This document shows, in pieces, positions 41,650-50,751 of a stretch of DNA of 63,402 nt. The notes beneath the pieces were generated by a model. That model was not told where the DNA came from. It did no database searches and saw only the letters and a list, made by a program, of their open reading frames with translations. The translations under genes were made by a program, and so were the position numbers. The first letter of the stretch is position 1, and each line of letters opens with the position of its first letter. The DNA comes from Lachnospiraceae bacterium (GTDB lineage Bacteria; Bacillota; Clostridia; Lachnospirales; Lachnospiraceae): the NCBI GenBank assembly GCA_017558145.1, contig JAFYWF010000024.1, positions 1 through 63,402 on the forward strand. Reading direction: 5' to 3'.

Positions 41650-42534
41650 TTATACTTTTTCTTTGATTTTCTTTCCTAAAATTCCTGTAGGTTTTACAAG
41701 TAATACGATAATTAATACTGAAAATACGATAGCATCAGATAACTGCGATGATATGTATGCTTTAGACATATTTTCAATGATGCCTAATAAGATTCCTCCA
41801 AGGAACGCTCCCGGAATGGAACCAATACCACCAAATACCGCTGCCACGAAAGCTTTGATACCTGGCATAGATCCTGTATAAGGAGTTAATGTTGGATAAG
41901 CAGAACAAAGAAGTACACCTGCTACTGCTGCTAAAGCAGATCCAATAGCGAACGTTAAGGAAATTGTACCATTTACATTAACACCCATAAGTTCTGCTGC
42001 ACCTTTATCTTCAGAAACTGCAAGCATTGCCTGACCAGCTTTTGTTTTCTTAATAAATGTTGTCAAAGCAAGCATAATAACAACACACGCTACAATAGTT
42101 ACCTGCGTTTCTCCAGAAATATTAATACTTCCATTTGCTAGTTTAATTGCAGGTAAATTAATAACAGATTTAAACATCTTTGTATTAGCACCAAAAATTA
42201 AAAGTGCCGCGTTTTGTAAGAAATAACTAACACCGATAGCTGTAATTAATACGGCTAATGATGGAGCTTTACGTAAAGGTTTGTATGCGATTTTTTCAAT
42301 AGTGATACCCAGTGTAGTACAAATCACTACTGCAATTAATACAGCAAGTACTGGAGGCAATCCCAATGAACTTGCCATCAAAAATGTCATATAACTTCCC
42401 ACCATGATAACATCTCCATGGGCAAAATTCAGCATTTTTGCAATTCCATATACCATAGTATAACCAAGGGCAATAATCGCATAAATACTTCCCAAGCTGA
42501 TACCATTTATCAAATAAGAAAAGAAACTACTCAT
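41650..42534 (-). CDS. livH: branched-chain amino acid ABC transporter, permease LivH
   Basis: Permease, 294 residues from ATG 42534, six bases after GGAGG (an ATG at 42552 would bury this site). GISLGSIYAIIALGYTMVYG at the N-terminus, MLNFAHGDVIMVGSY, AVSEDKGAAELMGVNV and FGGIGSIPGAFLGG. A terminator-like hairpin lies between it and livJ. Confidence 0.95.
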   Translation of the reverse strand: MSSFFSYLINGISLGSIYAIIALGYTMVYGIAKMLNFAHGDVIMVGSYMTFLMASSLGLPPVLAVLIAVVICTTLGITIEKIAYKPLRKAPSLAVLITAIGVSYFLQNAALLIFGANTKMFKSVINLPAIKLANGSINISGETQVTIVACVVIMLALTTFIKKTKAGQAMLAVSEDKGAAELMGVNVNGTISLTFAIGSALAAVAGVLLCSAYPTLTPYTGSMPGIKAFVAAVFGGIGSIPGAFLGGILLGIIENMSKAYISSQLSDAIVFSVLIIVLLVKPTGILGKKIKEKV

Positions 42535-42552
42535 AATCTCCTCCATATACAT

Positions 42553-42580
42553 AAAAAGGGCTGATGGTCTCAGCCCTTTT
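42553..42580 (-). terminator. hairpin between livJ and livH (partial terminator)
   Basis: AAAAGGGCTGA pairs with TCAGCCCTTTT, followed by T on the minus strand. In an otherwise continuous operon it would lower permease relative to binding protein. Confidence 0.7.
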
Positions 42581-42628
42581 AAAATTTCTTCGGTTACTGT
42601 TTTTTATTTTCAGTCAACCCACTGTTAA

Positions 42629-43813
42629 TTACATAGCTGTGTATGCACCATCTACGATTTTAACAGCTTTTGGTTCTTTATTAACTTCACCATCTTCTGT
42701 CCAAGTCATGCCTGCACCTGTTAAACCATCAACTGTGATTTCTAACATAGCTGCTTTCATAACTTCACAAAGTTCAGAAGCGCTCATTTCTGGTGTTGCG
42801 TCTGCATTTTCAAGAGCTGCTTTCATGATGTAGATTGCATCATATGCATCAGCTGCGAACTGAATTGGAATTTCGCCGAAAGCATCCTGGTAAGCAGATA
42901 CAAAGCTCTGTGTTGCTTCATCTTCTGCGTCAGCTGCGAATGGTGTTAATAACATAACGCCTTCTGCTAATGTTGTATCAAAATCTTCTACAGAAAGAAT
43001 ACCATCTAAACCGTCACATCCAAAGAACATTGGTGCAAATCCCATGTTGTTAGCCTGGCTTAAGATTAACGCTGCTTCAGAGTAGTAAATTGGTAAGAAT
43101 ACTAATTCAGCACCTGCATCTTTTGCTTTCTGTAACTGAATTGTGAAGTCTGTTTTGTTGTCTGCTGTAAATGCTTCTTCTGCTACAAGTTCAACACCAT
43201 AGTTTGCTGCATCTGCTTTAAAGGACTGATAGATACCTGTAGAGTATACGTCAGAACTATCGTAGATAACTGCAACCTTAGAAGCGATTTTATTTTCACC
43301 AATGTACTGAGCAGATTTTCCACCCTGTCCTGGGTCAGAGAAACAAACACGGAACGCATTTGGATATTTGATACATTCTACTGCAGAACCACTTGGTGTA
43401 ATCTGGTACATGTTGTCTTCATTTGTTTTTTCAACAACTGCTACACAAGGACCACTTGTTGTAGTTCCCATGAACATCTGCATACCCCAGTCTTTTAATG
43501 TATTGTAACCATTAACTGCTTTTTCTGCATCGTGTTCATCGTCTGCAAAATTATAATCGATCTGATATCCGTTGATACCGCCAGCTGCGTTGATTTCCTC
43601 AACTGCAATCTGAGCACCACGCTGAACCGCTAAACCATAAACTGCTGCACCACCTGTGATAGGGCCGGATCCACCGATTTTAAATACAGAACCATCTGCT
43701 GCTTCTACTGCTGCATTTTCTGTTGCTGCTGGTGCTTCTGTTTTTGCACCACATCCTACAAGCATTGTTGCTACCATAGCAACTGCAAGTAAAACACTAG
43801 TAAATTTTTTCAT
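42629..43813 (-). CDS. livJ: branched-chain amino acid ABC transporter, substrate-binding lipoprotein
   Basis: Extracellular lipoprotein that captures the amino acid. 394 residues. Signal and lipobox MLVGCG (cleavage before Cys at about residue 21), Ala/Glu linker, then a type I periplasmic binding fold (FKIGGSGPITGGAAVYG, GAQIAVEEINAAGGINGY). Specificity for Leu/Ile/Val is from the family and from neighbours; binding of other small substrates is possible. ATG after CGGAGG. Confidence 0.94.
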   Translation of the reverse strand: MKKFTSVLLAVAMVATMLVGCGAKTEAPAATENAAVEAADGSVFKIGGSGPITGGAAVYGLAVQRGAQIAVEEINAAGGINGYQIDYNFADDEHDAEKAVNGYNTLKDWGMQMFMGTTTSGPCVAVVEKTNEDNMYQITPSGSAVECIKYPNAFRVCFSDPGQGGKSAQYIGENKIASKVAVIYDSSDVYSTGIYQSFKADAANYGVELVAEEAFTADNKTDFTIQLQKAKDAGAELVFLPIYYSEAALILSQANNMGFAPMFFGCDGLDGILSVEDFDTTLAEGVMLLTPFAADAEDEATQSFVSAYQDAFGEIPIQFAADAYDAIYIMKAALENADATPEMSASELCEVMKAAMLEITVDGLTGAGMTWTEDGEVNKEPKAVKIVDGAYTAM

Positions 43814-43883
43814 AATAAACTCCTCCGTTTCACTCGTAAATTTTTGAACTTATTGTATTCATGTATTCACGAATATGTTTATT

Positions 43884-43912
43884 AGATTACTCCCTAATTG
43901 TATAAATGTCAA
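43884..43912 (-). promoter_or_regulatory. putative liv operon promoter
   Basis: On the minus strand: -35 TTGACA (43907-43912), 17-bp spacer, weak -10 TAATCT (43884-43889). It lies directly after the cobS terminator. Confidence 0.45.
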
Positions 43913-43915
43913 TAC

Positions 43916-43947
43916 AAAAAAATATGGCGAATAGTTATATTCGCCAT
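43916..43947 (-). terminator. terminator after cobS
   Basis: ATGGCGAATA pairs with TATTCGCCAT around four bases and is followed by seven T on the minus strand. Confidence 0.85.
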
Positions 43948-44013
43948 ACATGTAAGTTATATTATTTTTTATCTTTATAATTTTAATCTTTTTATCACTG
44001 AACAATGGATTTT

Positions 44014-44781
44014 TTACCACCATTGTTTGTATGCAATCAATGCAGCCAAAGGCATCAACACTTCACAAATTTGTACAAAAAAACCTGCAATGTCTTCTGT
44101 CACGCCTCCAAAATGTCTGAAGGCAATGGAATGAGAAATCATAAACGCAACTCCTGCACCTATTAAACAAGCTATCCCAACTGCAGGATTTAAAATTATC
44201 ATAAATATCGCACATATGACAACATACACTAACATAATAATGCTTTCTGTTCTTTTTAAATTACCCTCTGGTACATATATACTACATTTACTTTCTTTTG
44301 CATGTTTTAAAGCCAAAATGGAAAAGCCATACAAAGCACGTGAGATAACATAACCAAATGCCAATACAAACCATCCATCCACCGGCATTTCACTCCATAC
44401 ACCAATAGCCAACATGAAATACCATACACAAACGATAATTGCAAAATATCCACCATGAGAATCTTCCAAGATTTTAAGTTTTTTCTCTCTTGTTTCATGA
44501 GAACAAAGTGCATCAACTGTCCTGAAAAAACCATCCAAATGAGATCCTGCTGAAAGCATACTTGGTAAAACTGCTCCTACCACTGCAGGTAAAATCATAT
44601 AACTGCATAAGTAAGGATAAACCACAGCCCATTGCGATGATATAAAACCAATTACAGCTCCCACCAAAGGAATAAATACTAAAATATATTTTGTATTCTC
44701 ATTACTACGTTCCTTTTTTGATTTCGGACTTACAGAATACATTGAAAATGCTAATAAAAAGCTATTCCACATACTTTTCAT
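44014..44781 (-). CDS. cobS: CobS-like adenosylcobinamide-GDP ribazoletransferase, divergent
   Basis: CobS joins adenosylcobinamide-GDP to alpha-ribazole, the last step of cobalamin assembly, in the membrane. 255 residues with about six membrane segments. The family signature is visible but changed: HLDGFFRTVDAL (81-92) has Arg87 where the family usually has Asp, and GGVTEDIAGFF has Glu where GGxTGD is usual. No other cobalamin genes are in the window. It may be a degraded or re-purposed copy. ATG after AAAGGTG. Confidence 0.82.
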   Translation of the reverse strand: MKSMWNSFLLAFSMYSVSPKSKKERSNENTKYILVFIPLVGAVIGFISSQWAVVYPYLCSYMILPAVVGAVLPSMLSAGSHLDGFFRTVDALCSHETREKKLKILEDSHGGYFAIIVCVWYFMLAIGVWSEMPVDGWFVLAFGYVISRALYGFSILALKHAKESKCSIYVPEGNLKRTESIIMLVYVVICAIFMIILNPAVGIACLIGAGVAFMISHSIAFRHFGGVTEDIAGFFVQICEVLMPLAALIAYKQWW

Positions 44782-44835
44782 CTGTTTTCACCTTTCACGA
44801 GGAAATTTTTCTCTTCTAATTTTTCCCTATTTTCA

Positions 44836-45936
44836 TTATTCGTACACAACATCATCACGGAACTCATCCCAAATAATACATACCCAAGTTTTCCCCGGAT
44901 TCATCACAATGGGATCTCCATAATAATCCAAATACGTTGCCGGCGCATCATCGGTTGCTCTTACCCAAGTACCCGGAATCATCTTTCCATCGGTAAACAC
45001 ACGAATCATACGTTTCTCATCTCCGTGACATCCAAAAGCCAGGTAATCTTCCTTATCTCTCACTTCTCCATGACAATATTGAAAAATAACATTTGTATAT
45101 GCTAATTGTTCTCCCGTTAATTCATCAATATGTTTATCCCCGTACTGATAACGATAGTACAATCCATCTTCCTCGTTATATTCAAATCTGGCTTCTACGT
45201 AACTAAATCCATTAGGACGGTCTGAAGTTTTTCCACCAGGGTAAAGTACAGATGCCTCTTCCGCATAAGTCAGATTATCTTCTGTTGGTCCATCTCCGAA
45301 CTGAAACTTCGCCACAAAATCTTCTTTCAACTCAGTGCGATATCCAAATTTATCGATATCCTTCCACAAACGTTCCGAAGTTAAATACTTTTGATGCGGT
45401 GCTTTTCTACTTGGTTCATCATAAAATGTATTTGTCGCAGGATGCTTTATTCCAGCTACTGCCCCACTAATATTATCCACCTTATCACTATTTAACAAAT
45501 CTCCTACATAAGGAGTTGCTTGTCCAAAATGCGCATAAATAGCATCGTATTCCATGGCAAAATATACAAAATAATCACGACTGCTTCGAATAGATCCTAC
45601 TTTTTCTAAATTTCGATAGTCATCATAAAGTGCCATTAAACGGGTAATTCTTCCTTCTACCGGTGCTTCATACACAATTGCAGCATCTGCAATTCCTGCT
45701 TGTGGACATCCCGCCTTAATATTATTTAACATAACCGCCAATGGACGGCTATCTTTTAATTCTTCACTAATAGGAAGTCCTGTCAAATAACTAACAGAAT
45801 CTCCCTCTGTTGTTTCTTCCTTTACAACAACTTCTTCTTTATTTTCTTGTTCTCCGGACTCTTGCATTTTTCCACCACATCCGACCAATGCAATAGCTAT
45901 TCCCAAGACTACAATATATAATAACCCTTTTCGCAT
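44836..45936 (-). CDS. DUF3048 lipoprotein (YerB-like)
   Basis: Function unknown, surface lipoprotein. 366 residues from ATG 45936, seven bases after GGGAG; upstream in-frame codons are not supported. Signal and lipobox LVGCGG, a Glu-rich linker, then DUF3048: TGLPISEELKDSRPLAVMLN, VYEAPVEGRITRLMALY, VGSIRSSRDYFVYFAMEYDA and PGKTWVCIIW at the end. Bacillus YerB is linked to sporulation and wall functions but is not well understood. Confidence 0.92.
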   Translation of the reverse strand: MRKGLLYIVVLGIAIALVGCGGKMQESGEQENKEEVVVKEETTEGDSVSYLTGLPISEELKDSRPLAVMLNNIKAGCPQAGIADAAIVYEAPVEGRITRLMALYDDYRNLEKVGSIRSSRDYFVYFAMEYDAIYAHFGQATPYVGDLLNSDKVDNISGAVAGIKHPATNTFYDEPSRKAPHQKYLTSERLWKDIDKFGYRTELKEDFVAKFQFGDGPTEDNLTYAEEASVLYPGGKTSDRPNGFSYVEARFEYNEEDGLYYRYQYGDKHIDELTGEQLAYTNVIFQYCHGEVRDKEDYLAFGCHGDEKRMIRVFTDGKMIPGTWVRATDDAPATYLDYYGDPIVMNPGKTWVCIIWDEFRDDVVYE

Positions 45937-45992
45937 ATTCTTCTCCCAAAATAATCGTGTCTTCCCCTGGACACAATGATACATATTAATTT

Positions 45993-46022
45993 ATTTTACA
46001 TCCAATATACCTTAAAAGTCTA
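45993..46022 (-). promoter_or_regulatory. putative promoter of the DUF3048 gene
   Basis: On the minus strand: -35 TAGACT (46017-46022), 18-bp spacer, -10 TAAAAT (45993-45998). Confidence 0.35.
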
Positions 46023-46092
46023 CTTTTTTTTTACTTTTCGAATAGGTTTCACAATATTTTCATAAAATCCAATCAATCATTATTTCATAAAT

Positions 46093-47757
46093 TTAAAGCA
46101 ATCGCAATTTCCCCGCAATACGCACTAAGGTAGCCCCCTTAGGCATAGATTTTAATTCCTCTTTTGTCACTGCGCCAAATTTTATAATCATTGCAAAATA
46201 AGCCAAAACTGCTAGAAATATAGATACAGCCAAACAAATACAATTGATCCCCCACTGTATACTTCCTTTTTCTAATATTCCTGCAGCAATCATCGTCCAT
46301 TCCATACCCTTATAGGACGCTAATGCTATTCCGCCCATACCAATTGCCGCTATTGCCGGTAAGAGAAAGGTACGAATAAATTCTTGTTTATATCCTAATT
46401 TTTTACGAATTGCCAATCCATTCATCAAACACATACAAAGTGAATAACAAACCGCAGCTACCGCTAAAGCATAAATGTCTAAATTTGTAAACACCAAAAG
46501 TAGCACTAAAATAGCCGTTTGAATCACCAACGAAATAGCAGCATGAATCACCGGTTTATTTACATAGCCTGTTCCCTGCAACACACCATTGGTTAAAGTG
46601 GACAAACCGTAAAATACAACTGAAATTGCCAAAACACGCAAAATGCCTGCTACCATATCTAACGTACTTTGTTGTGGGTACAGTACAAAAACAACTGGCT
46701 TTGCCAACACACACATTCCAACTGCTGCTGGAATCGAAATTAACATTGTTGTTTTAATTGCATCTCCGACTTTTTTCTTGGTACCGGTTCGATCGCCTTT
46801 TTCAAAACTTCCGGAAATCGTAGGAATAATAGCAGAAGACATTGCTGTTGCAAAAGCGATAGGTATATTCGTAATAGGATTTGCCTTCCCGGAATATAAA
46901 CCGTAATATGTTGTAGCTTGAGCTTCTGTATATCCTTTTAATCGCTCTACAATTTCACAATAAATCTCCAGATTTGTCGCACTACTCATATTATAAATAC
47001 AAGTGCTTAAAATAACAGGTGTTACCATTGTGAAAATCATCTTAAAGACCTGTCCATAAGTCAAATCTTCTGTAGTTCTATCTTTACTTCTTCTTCGACG
47101 GAACATTTTTCGGTTTACACTATAAACACACACCATAAATAAAAGTGCTGTTAATACTCCTGCGCCGGTACCCATAGCACTTCCCATAGCACCATATACT
47201 GCCTGTGTAGAAGGATCTGAATTTTTTACAAATCCCATCAAAACAATAGCCGCACCAATACTTACCAATGCATTTACAATCTGTTCCATAATCTGGGAAA
47301 AAGAAGTCTGCAACATACTTCCATGAGCTTGAAAATATCCACGAAATACTCCCAGTAAACCGGAAAAGAAAATTGTTGGAGTAAAAACTTTTAAAACAGC
47401 TGCAGAACTGGATCCTACAATTTTATCTGCAAATAAAAAACAAAAAACACTGGCCAAGCCCCCTGCCACTACTACATAACAAAAAGCACCCATAAGAATC
47501 TTATGCGCGTTTCTATATTGCTTCTTTGCCATAAGTCCTGCCACAATTTTTGACACTGCAGAAGGAATTCCATTAGTAGAAATCAGTAAAATAATCGTAT
47601 ATATAGTATACGCTGTACTATAATATCCGTTTCCCTCATCCCCAATAATGGCAACCAAAGGACTTCTATATAAAATTCCAATAATTCTTACCAAGATTCC
47701 TGCTGCTGCCAAAATTCCGGCCTGCATGATGAATCCACTTTTTTTGTTCGTTCCCAT
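46093..47757 (-). CDS. polysaccharide/lipid II flippase-like protein (SpoVB/MurJ-type MATE-like)
   Basis: Predicted lipid-linked oligosaccharide flippase for wall or spore cortex. 554 residues with about 14 membrane segments. N-terminal KKSGFIMQAGILAAAGILVR with RIIGILYRSPL, then GYYSTAYTIYTIILLIS, FRGYFQAHGSMLQTSFSQIMEQI and AIIPTISGSFEKGDR, as in SpoVB and YtgP/MurJ. Which of the two it replaces cannot be told. No ribosome binding site precedes ATG 47757; a TATAAT box lies six bases before it, so the mRNA may be leaderless. Confidence 0.9.
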   Translation of the reverse strand: MGTNKKSGFIMQAGILAAAGILVRIIGILYRSPLVAIIGDEGNGYYSTAYTIYTIILLISTNGIPSAVSKIVAGLMAKKQYRNAHKILMGAFCYVVVAGGLASVFCFLFADKIVGSSSAAVLKVFTPTIFFSGLLGVFRGYFQAHGSMLQTSFSQIMEQIVNALVSIGAAIVLMGFVKNSDPSTQAVYGAMGSAMGTGAGVLTALLFMVCVYSVNRKMFRRRRSKDRTTEDLTYGQVFKMIFTMVTPVILSTCIYNMSSATNLEIYCEIVERLKGYTEAQATTYYGLYSGKANPITNIPIAFATAMSSAIIPTISGSFEKGDRTGTKKKVGDAIKTTMLISIPAAVGMCVLAKPVVFVLYPQQSTLDMVAGILRVLAISVVFYGLSTLTNGVLQGTGYVNKPVIHAAISLVIQTAILVLLLVFTNLDIYALAVAAVCYSLCMCLMNGLAIRKKLGYKQEFIRTFLLPAIAAIGMGGIALASYKGMEWTMIAAGILEKGSIQWGINCICLAVSIFLAVLAYFAMIIKFGAVTKEELKSMPKGATLVRIAGKLRLL

Positions 47758-47763
47758 AAATCA

Positions 47764-47792
47764 ATTATAGTCCCAAGATCAACTTAATTCAA
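47764..47792 (-). promoter_or_regulatory. promoter immediately before the flippase ATG
   Basis: On the minus strand: -35 TTGAAT (47787-47792), 17-bp spacer, -10 TATAAT (47764-47769), then six bases and ATG. The -35 box overlaps the end of azlD. Confidence 0.6.
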
Positions 47793-48092
47793 TATAAGTT
47801 CTATCAAAAAAACTGCTACACAACTAAATACAGATACCTGAAACAGACTTTTTCCCATCCAGGATAATCCCAAAGCAATTACTAATGCTACCGCCCCTGA
47901 AACAGGACTTTGCGTAGATTCTAAAATTGCCGGAAATGTCATAACTGCTAGAGTTACATAAGGCACATAATATAAAAATGACCGAATAGTAACATTAGTT
48001 ATTTCTTTTCTGATTAATGTTAATGGCAAAACACGAATCAAATACGTTGTTACCGCCATGATGATGATATAAATATATACATTATGTTCCAT
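47784..48092 (-). CDS. azlD: branched-chain amino acid exporter subunit AzlD
   Basis: Small subunit of the AzlCD exporter of branched-chain amino acids. 102 residues, four membrane helices, with TYLIRVLPLTLIR and YVPYVTLAVMTFPAIL characteristic of AzlD. It follows azlC by 52 bp. The window also has the importer livJHMGF, so uptake and export of the same amino acids are encoded close together. Confidence 0.92.
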   Translation of the reverse strand: MEHNVYIYIIIMAVTTYLIRVLPLTLIRKEITNVTIRSFLYYVPYVTLAVMTFPAILESTQSPVSGAVALVIALGLSWMGKSLFQVSVFSCVAVFLIELILN

Positions 48093-48144
48093 AATTTTTC
48101 CTTATACTATTCCAAACTTTTTATTATAAATTTTATTCCTAATG

Positions 48145-48852
48145 TTACTCTTCTTTTTTTACCGGGAATAAAATAGCCGCTCCCAAAGAAATAATTACTG
48201 TTAAAATAATAATTTTAATTCCTGAGGAAATACCCGCAAAAATTGTTGCTCTATTGAAAATAAAACTGGCTACAAAACTGATGATAATAAGTCCTGCTAC
48301 AACTTTATTTTCTTTTGCCGGCGGAACAAAAACAGCTGCAAACATTCCATATAATGCAACACTTAAAGCACTGACTACTCTTAAAGGTAAAATATTTCCC
48401 ATCAAAACACCTAAAAAGGTGCCCAGCGTCCATCCCGGTGCTGCCATAGAAATAACTCCATACGAATAAATTGGTTTCAACTCTTTTTGTGCAACACTCA
48501 CTCCAAAGATTTCATCCGTTACATAAAATCCCATCAGCATACGATGCAATAAACCGGTCTTTGGAGAAACTTTTTGACTTAAAGCACAGGACATTAATAA
48601 ATATCTTGCATTGGCAACTGCTTCCATTATCATCACTTCCAGATAACCTGCATTAGCTGCTATTAATGTAAATCCAATAAATTCCCCTGCAGAAGCATTG
48701 ATTAAAGCACTTGTAATAGCAGCTTGAAAAGCCGTCATACCTGCATTTTTAGCTGCAATTCCTAAAGTAAAGGATACTGCAAAATAACCAAGTCCAATTG
48801 GAATTCCATCTTTCATACCTTTTTTAAATAGTTGTTTTTTTGTTTCATTCAT
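48145..48852 (-). CDS. azlC: branched-chain amino acid exporter subunit AzlC
   Basis: Large subunit of AzlCD. 235 residues from ATG 48852 (GGGAGA ten bases upstream; a TTG at 48870 is less likely). Family marks: GIPIGLGYFAVSFTLGI, SALINASAGEFIGF and NARYLLMSCALSQK. Seven to eight membrane helices. Confidence 0.93.
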   Translation of the reverse strand: MNETKKQLFKKGMKDGIPIGLGYFAVSFTLGIAAKNAGMTAFQAAITSALINASAGEFIGFTLIAANAGYLEVMIMEAVANARYLLMSCALSQKVSPKTGLLHRMLMGFYVTDEIFGVSVAQKELKPIYSYGVISMAAPGWTLGTFLGVLMGNILPLRVVSALSVALYGMFAAVFVPPAKENKVVAGLIIISFVASFIFNRATIFAGISSGIKIIILTVIISLGAAILFPVKKEE

Positions 48853-48925
48853 TTTAATTTTATCTCCCAAAGAGTTTTTCTCTTGTTATTCCTTTTTTAG
48901 CCTTCCCTTTAGGCAATACTAATTC

Positions 48926-48954
48926 AAAATAAAACAATTTTTTCAAGAATGCAA
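48926..48954 (-). promoter_or_regulatory. putative azlCD promoter
   Basis: On the minus strand: -35 TTGCAT (48949-48954), 17-bp spacer, -10 TATTTT (48926-48931). The -35 box lies in the last codons of the GNAT gene. Confidence 0.4.
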
Positions 48955-49767
48955 GGTTTTTATGAATTTCAAATATTCTTTTCCCTCATCTTTAACCTTA
49001 CCTTCGAAAATAAAACCTAATTTTTTACATAAACCAACAGAAGCTATATTTCCTTCATGTATTAAAGCTTGTACTCTTTCAAATTCAAATTCTTCTTTGG
49101 CAAGTATGAGTACTGCCCTGCAACATTCTAATGCGTAGCCTTTTCTTTGTTCTTCCTCCATTATCACAAATCCCAACTCTATATCTTCAAATCCCTCTCT
49201 CATATTCAATCCGATACGTCCAATGATAGAATGCGCTTCTTTTTTTTCTATTATCCAAGTACCAAATCCCCAGAAAGTATATGCATTTTGAATATAGCTT
49301 CTTGTATATTCCAGTTCTTCTTGACGATCTTCATATAATCCTTCCATATATTTTGTGATAGACTTCCCATTATAAACATTGTATACATCGTCCAAATCTG
49401 CTTCTGTCATCTCTCGTATAATACATCGTTTTGTCTCTGCAATTTTCCAAGGAAGGCCTAAATATCTCAAATATATTTTTTCAAAATAGGTAAAATCAAT
49501 TTCTTCCAAATTTTCAATAGCATAAGAAACTGCACTAAAATTTTGTTCTTTATTCTCTTCATGCATCCATGCCATAACGCATGCATTTTCATTAAGCAAT
49601 CCTTTACATATTTCTTCGTTATCTGTCACATATATTGTTTCTTCTATTAATGTTTCATTTTCGGGAAATATTTCGCAAATTATAACTCCTTTCTTAGTAC
49701 ATTGACTTTTTAATTCATCTAATAAAGGGAGTTGTTTTTGAGTAATAAAAACAATATATTTTAACAT
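48943..49767 (-). CDS. GNAT family N-acetyltransferase with an N-terminal extra domain
   Basis: 274 residues. Residues about 115-274 are a RimJ/RimL-like GNAT domain: RCIIREMTEADLDDVYNVY, IGRIGLNM, ELGFVIMEEEQRKGYALECC (acetyl-CoA loop variant) and NIASVGLCKKLGF. The first 110 residues are separate; segments YVTDNEEICKGLLNE and CVMAWMHEENKE look like a reduced HAD-type domain without catalytic Asp. The acceptor substrate is unknown. ATG after AGGAG. Confidence 0.85.
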   Translation of the reverse strand: MLKYIVFITQKQLPLLDELKSQCTKKGVIICEIFPENETLIEETIYVTDNEEICKGLLNENACVMAWMHEENKEQNFSAVSYAIENLEEIDFTYFEKIYLRYLGLPWKIAETKRCIIREMTEADLDDVYNVYNGKSITKYMEGLYEDRQEELEYTRSYIQNAYTFWGFGTWIIEKKEAHSIIGRIGLNMREGFEDIELGFVIMEEEQRKGYALECCRAVLILAKEEFEFERVQALIHEGNIASVGLCKKLGFIFEGKVKDEGKEYLKFIKTLHS

Positions 49768-49812
49768 TTTTCACTCCTGCTTTCTCTTACATTTATCTTT
49801 ACGAAATCCATA

Positions 49813-49841
49813 ATTTTAGTTACAATAATAAGCATGAACAA
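49813..49841 (-). promoter_or_regulatory. putative promoter of the GNAT gene
   Basis: On the minus strand: -35 TTGTTC (49836-49841), 17-bp spacer, -10 TAAAAT (49813-49818). Confidence 0.45.
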
Positions 49842-49901
49842 TTTTATTTTAATGAATTATTTCTTCTATTTTAATAGAAGACAAAAAGAAAGGAAAGTAT
49901 T

Positions 49902-50423
49902 ATGGCACAAAATCCAATCGTAACTATAACTATGGAAAACGGAGATGTTATGAAGGCAGAATTATATCCTGAAATTGCTCCTGTTTCTGTAAACAATTTT
50001 ATCAGCTTAATTAACAAAAATTTTTATGATGGACTTATCTTCCATCGTGTTATTCGCGGTTTCATGATTCAAGGCGGATGCCCAAATGGAACAGGTATGG
50101 GTGGTCCTGGTTACACAATTCCAGGTGAGTTTGCACAAAATGGTTTTTCCAATGACTTAAAACACACAGAAGGTGTTCTTTCTATGGCTAGAGCAATGCA
50201 TCCTGATTCTGCAGGAAGTCAGTTCTTTATTATGCACAAAACTTCCCCACACTTAGATGGTGCTTACGCTGCATTTGGTAAAGTAATTGAAGGAATGGAC
50301 GTGGTAAACGAGATTGCTGATCAATTAACAGACTATTCTGATAGACCTGTGGTAGAACAGAAAATCAAAACAATGACAGTAGATACTTTTGGCGTGGAAT
50401 ATCCAGAACCAGAAAAAATGTAA
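49902..50423 (+). CDS. cyclophilin-type peptidylprolyl isomerase
   Basis: Catalyses cis-trans isomerisation at proline; cytoplasmic, as there is no signal peptide. 173 residues. Active-site segments FHRVIRGFMIQGG (catalytic Arg and Phe), GTGMGGPGY, and SAGSQFFIMHKTSPHLDGAY. ATG 49902 after AAAGGAAAG. The leader carries a small stem CTTCTATT/AATAGAAG near 49863. Single gene with its own terminator. Confidence 0.95.
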   Translation: MAQNPIVTITMENGDVMKAELYPEIAPVSVNNFISLINKNFYDGLIFHRVIRGFMIQGGCPNGTGMGGPGYTIPGEFAQNGFSNDLKHTEGVLSMARAMHPDSAGSQFFIMHKTSPHLDGAYAAFGKVIEGMDVVNEIADQLTDYSDRPVVEQKIKTMTVDTFGVEYPEPEKM

Positions 50424-50513
50424 GCAATACTTAAAAATTTTATTTATGATTATCATAAGCACGAGAGTCACGCTTTTCGAAATAGCATAGCTTCGTAGGT
50501 GATACTATATACT

Positions 50514-50544
50514 GAACGACCTTGTATGTAATACAAGGTCGTTC
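50514..50544 (+). terminator. terminator of the cyclophilin gene
   Basis: GAACGACCTTGTA pairs perfectly with TACAAGGTCGTTC around five bases, followed by ATATTTTG. Confidence 0.75.
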
Positions 50545-50706
50545 ATATTTTGTTCATATTTATTTAACTGTTTTTTCATTTAGTTGGCATGAAAAATCCA
50601 TTTTTCACACGTATACTTATATTATGAAGTAAGTGTGATTAATTTTTGTAATATTTTTATTTTGCTTATATCGTTTAACTATATATAAATAAACTTTTTC
50701 ATAATA

Positions 50707-50734
50707 ATGCCAGGTAAATTTATTTACCTGGCAT
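50707..50734. terminator. hairpin upstream of the fba terminator
   Basis: ATGCCAGGTAAA pairs with TTTACCTGGCAT around four bases. A T-run (CCCTTTTAT) follows on the plus strand, so it may end a plus-strand transcript that starts in the gap. Confidence 0.5.
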
Positions 50735-50751
50735 CCTCCCTTTTATAACAC

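Noticed and set aside
42629..43813. Riboswitch before livJ
   Set aside because: The leader is only about 65 nt after the predicted promoter and shows no conserved aptamer structure.
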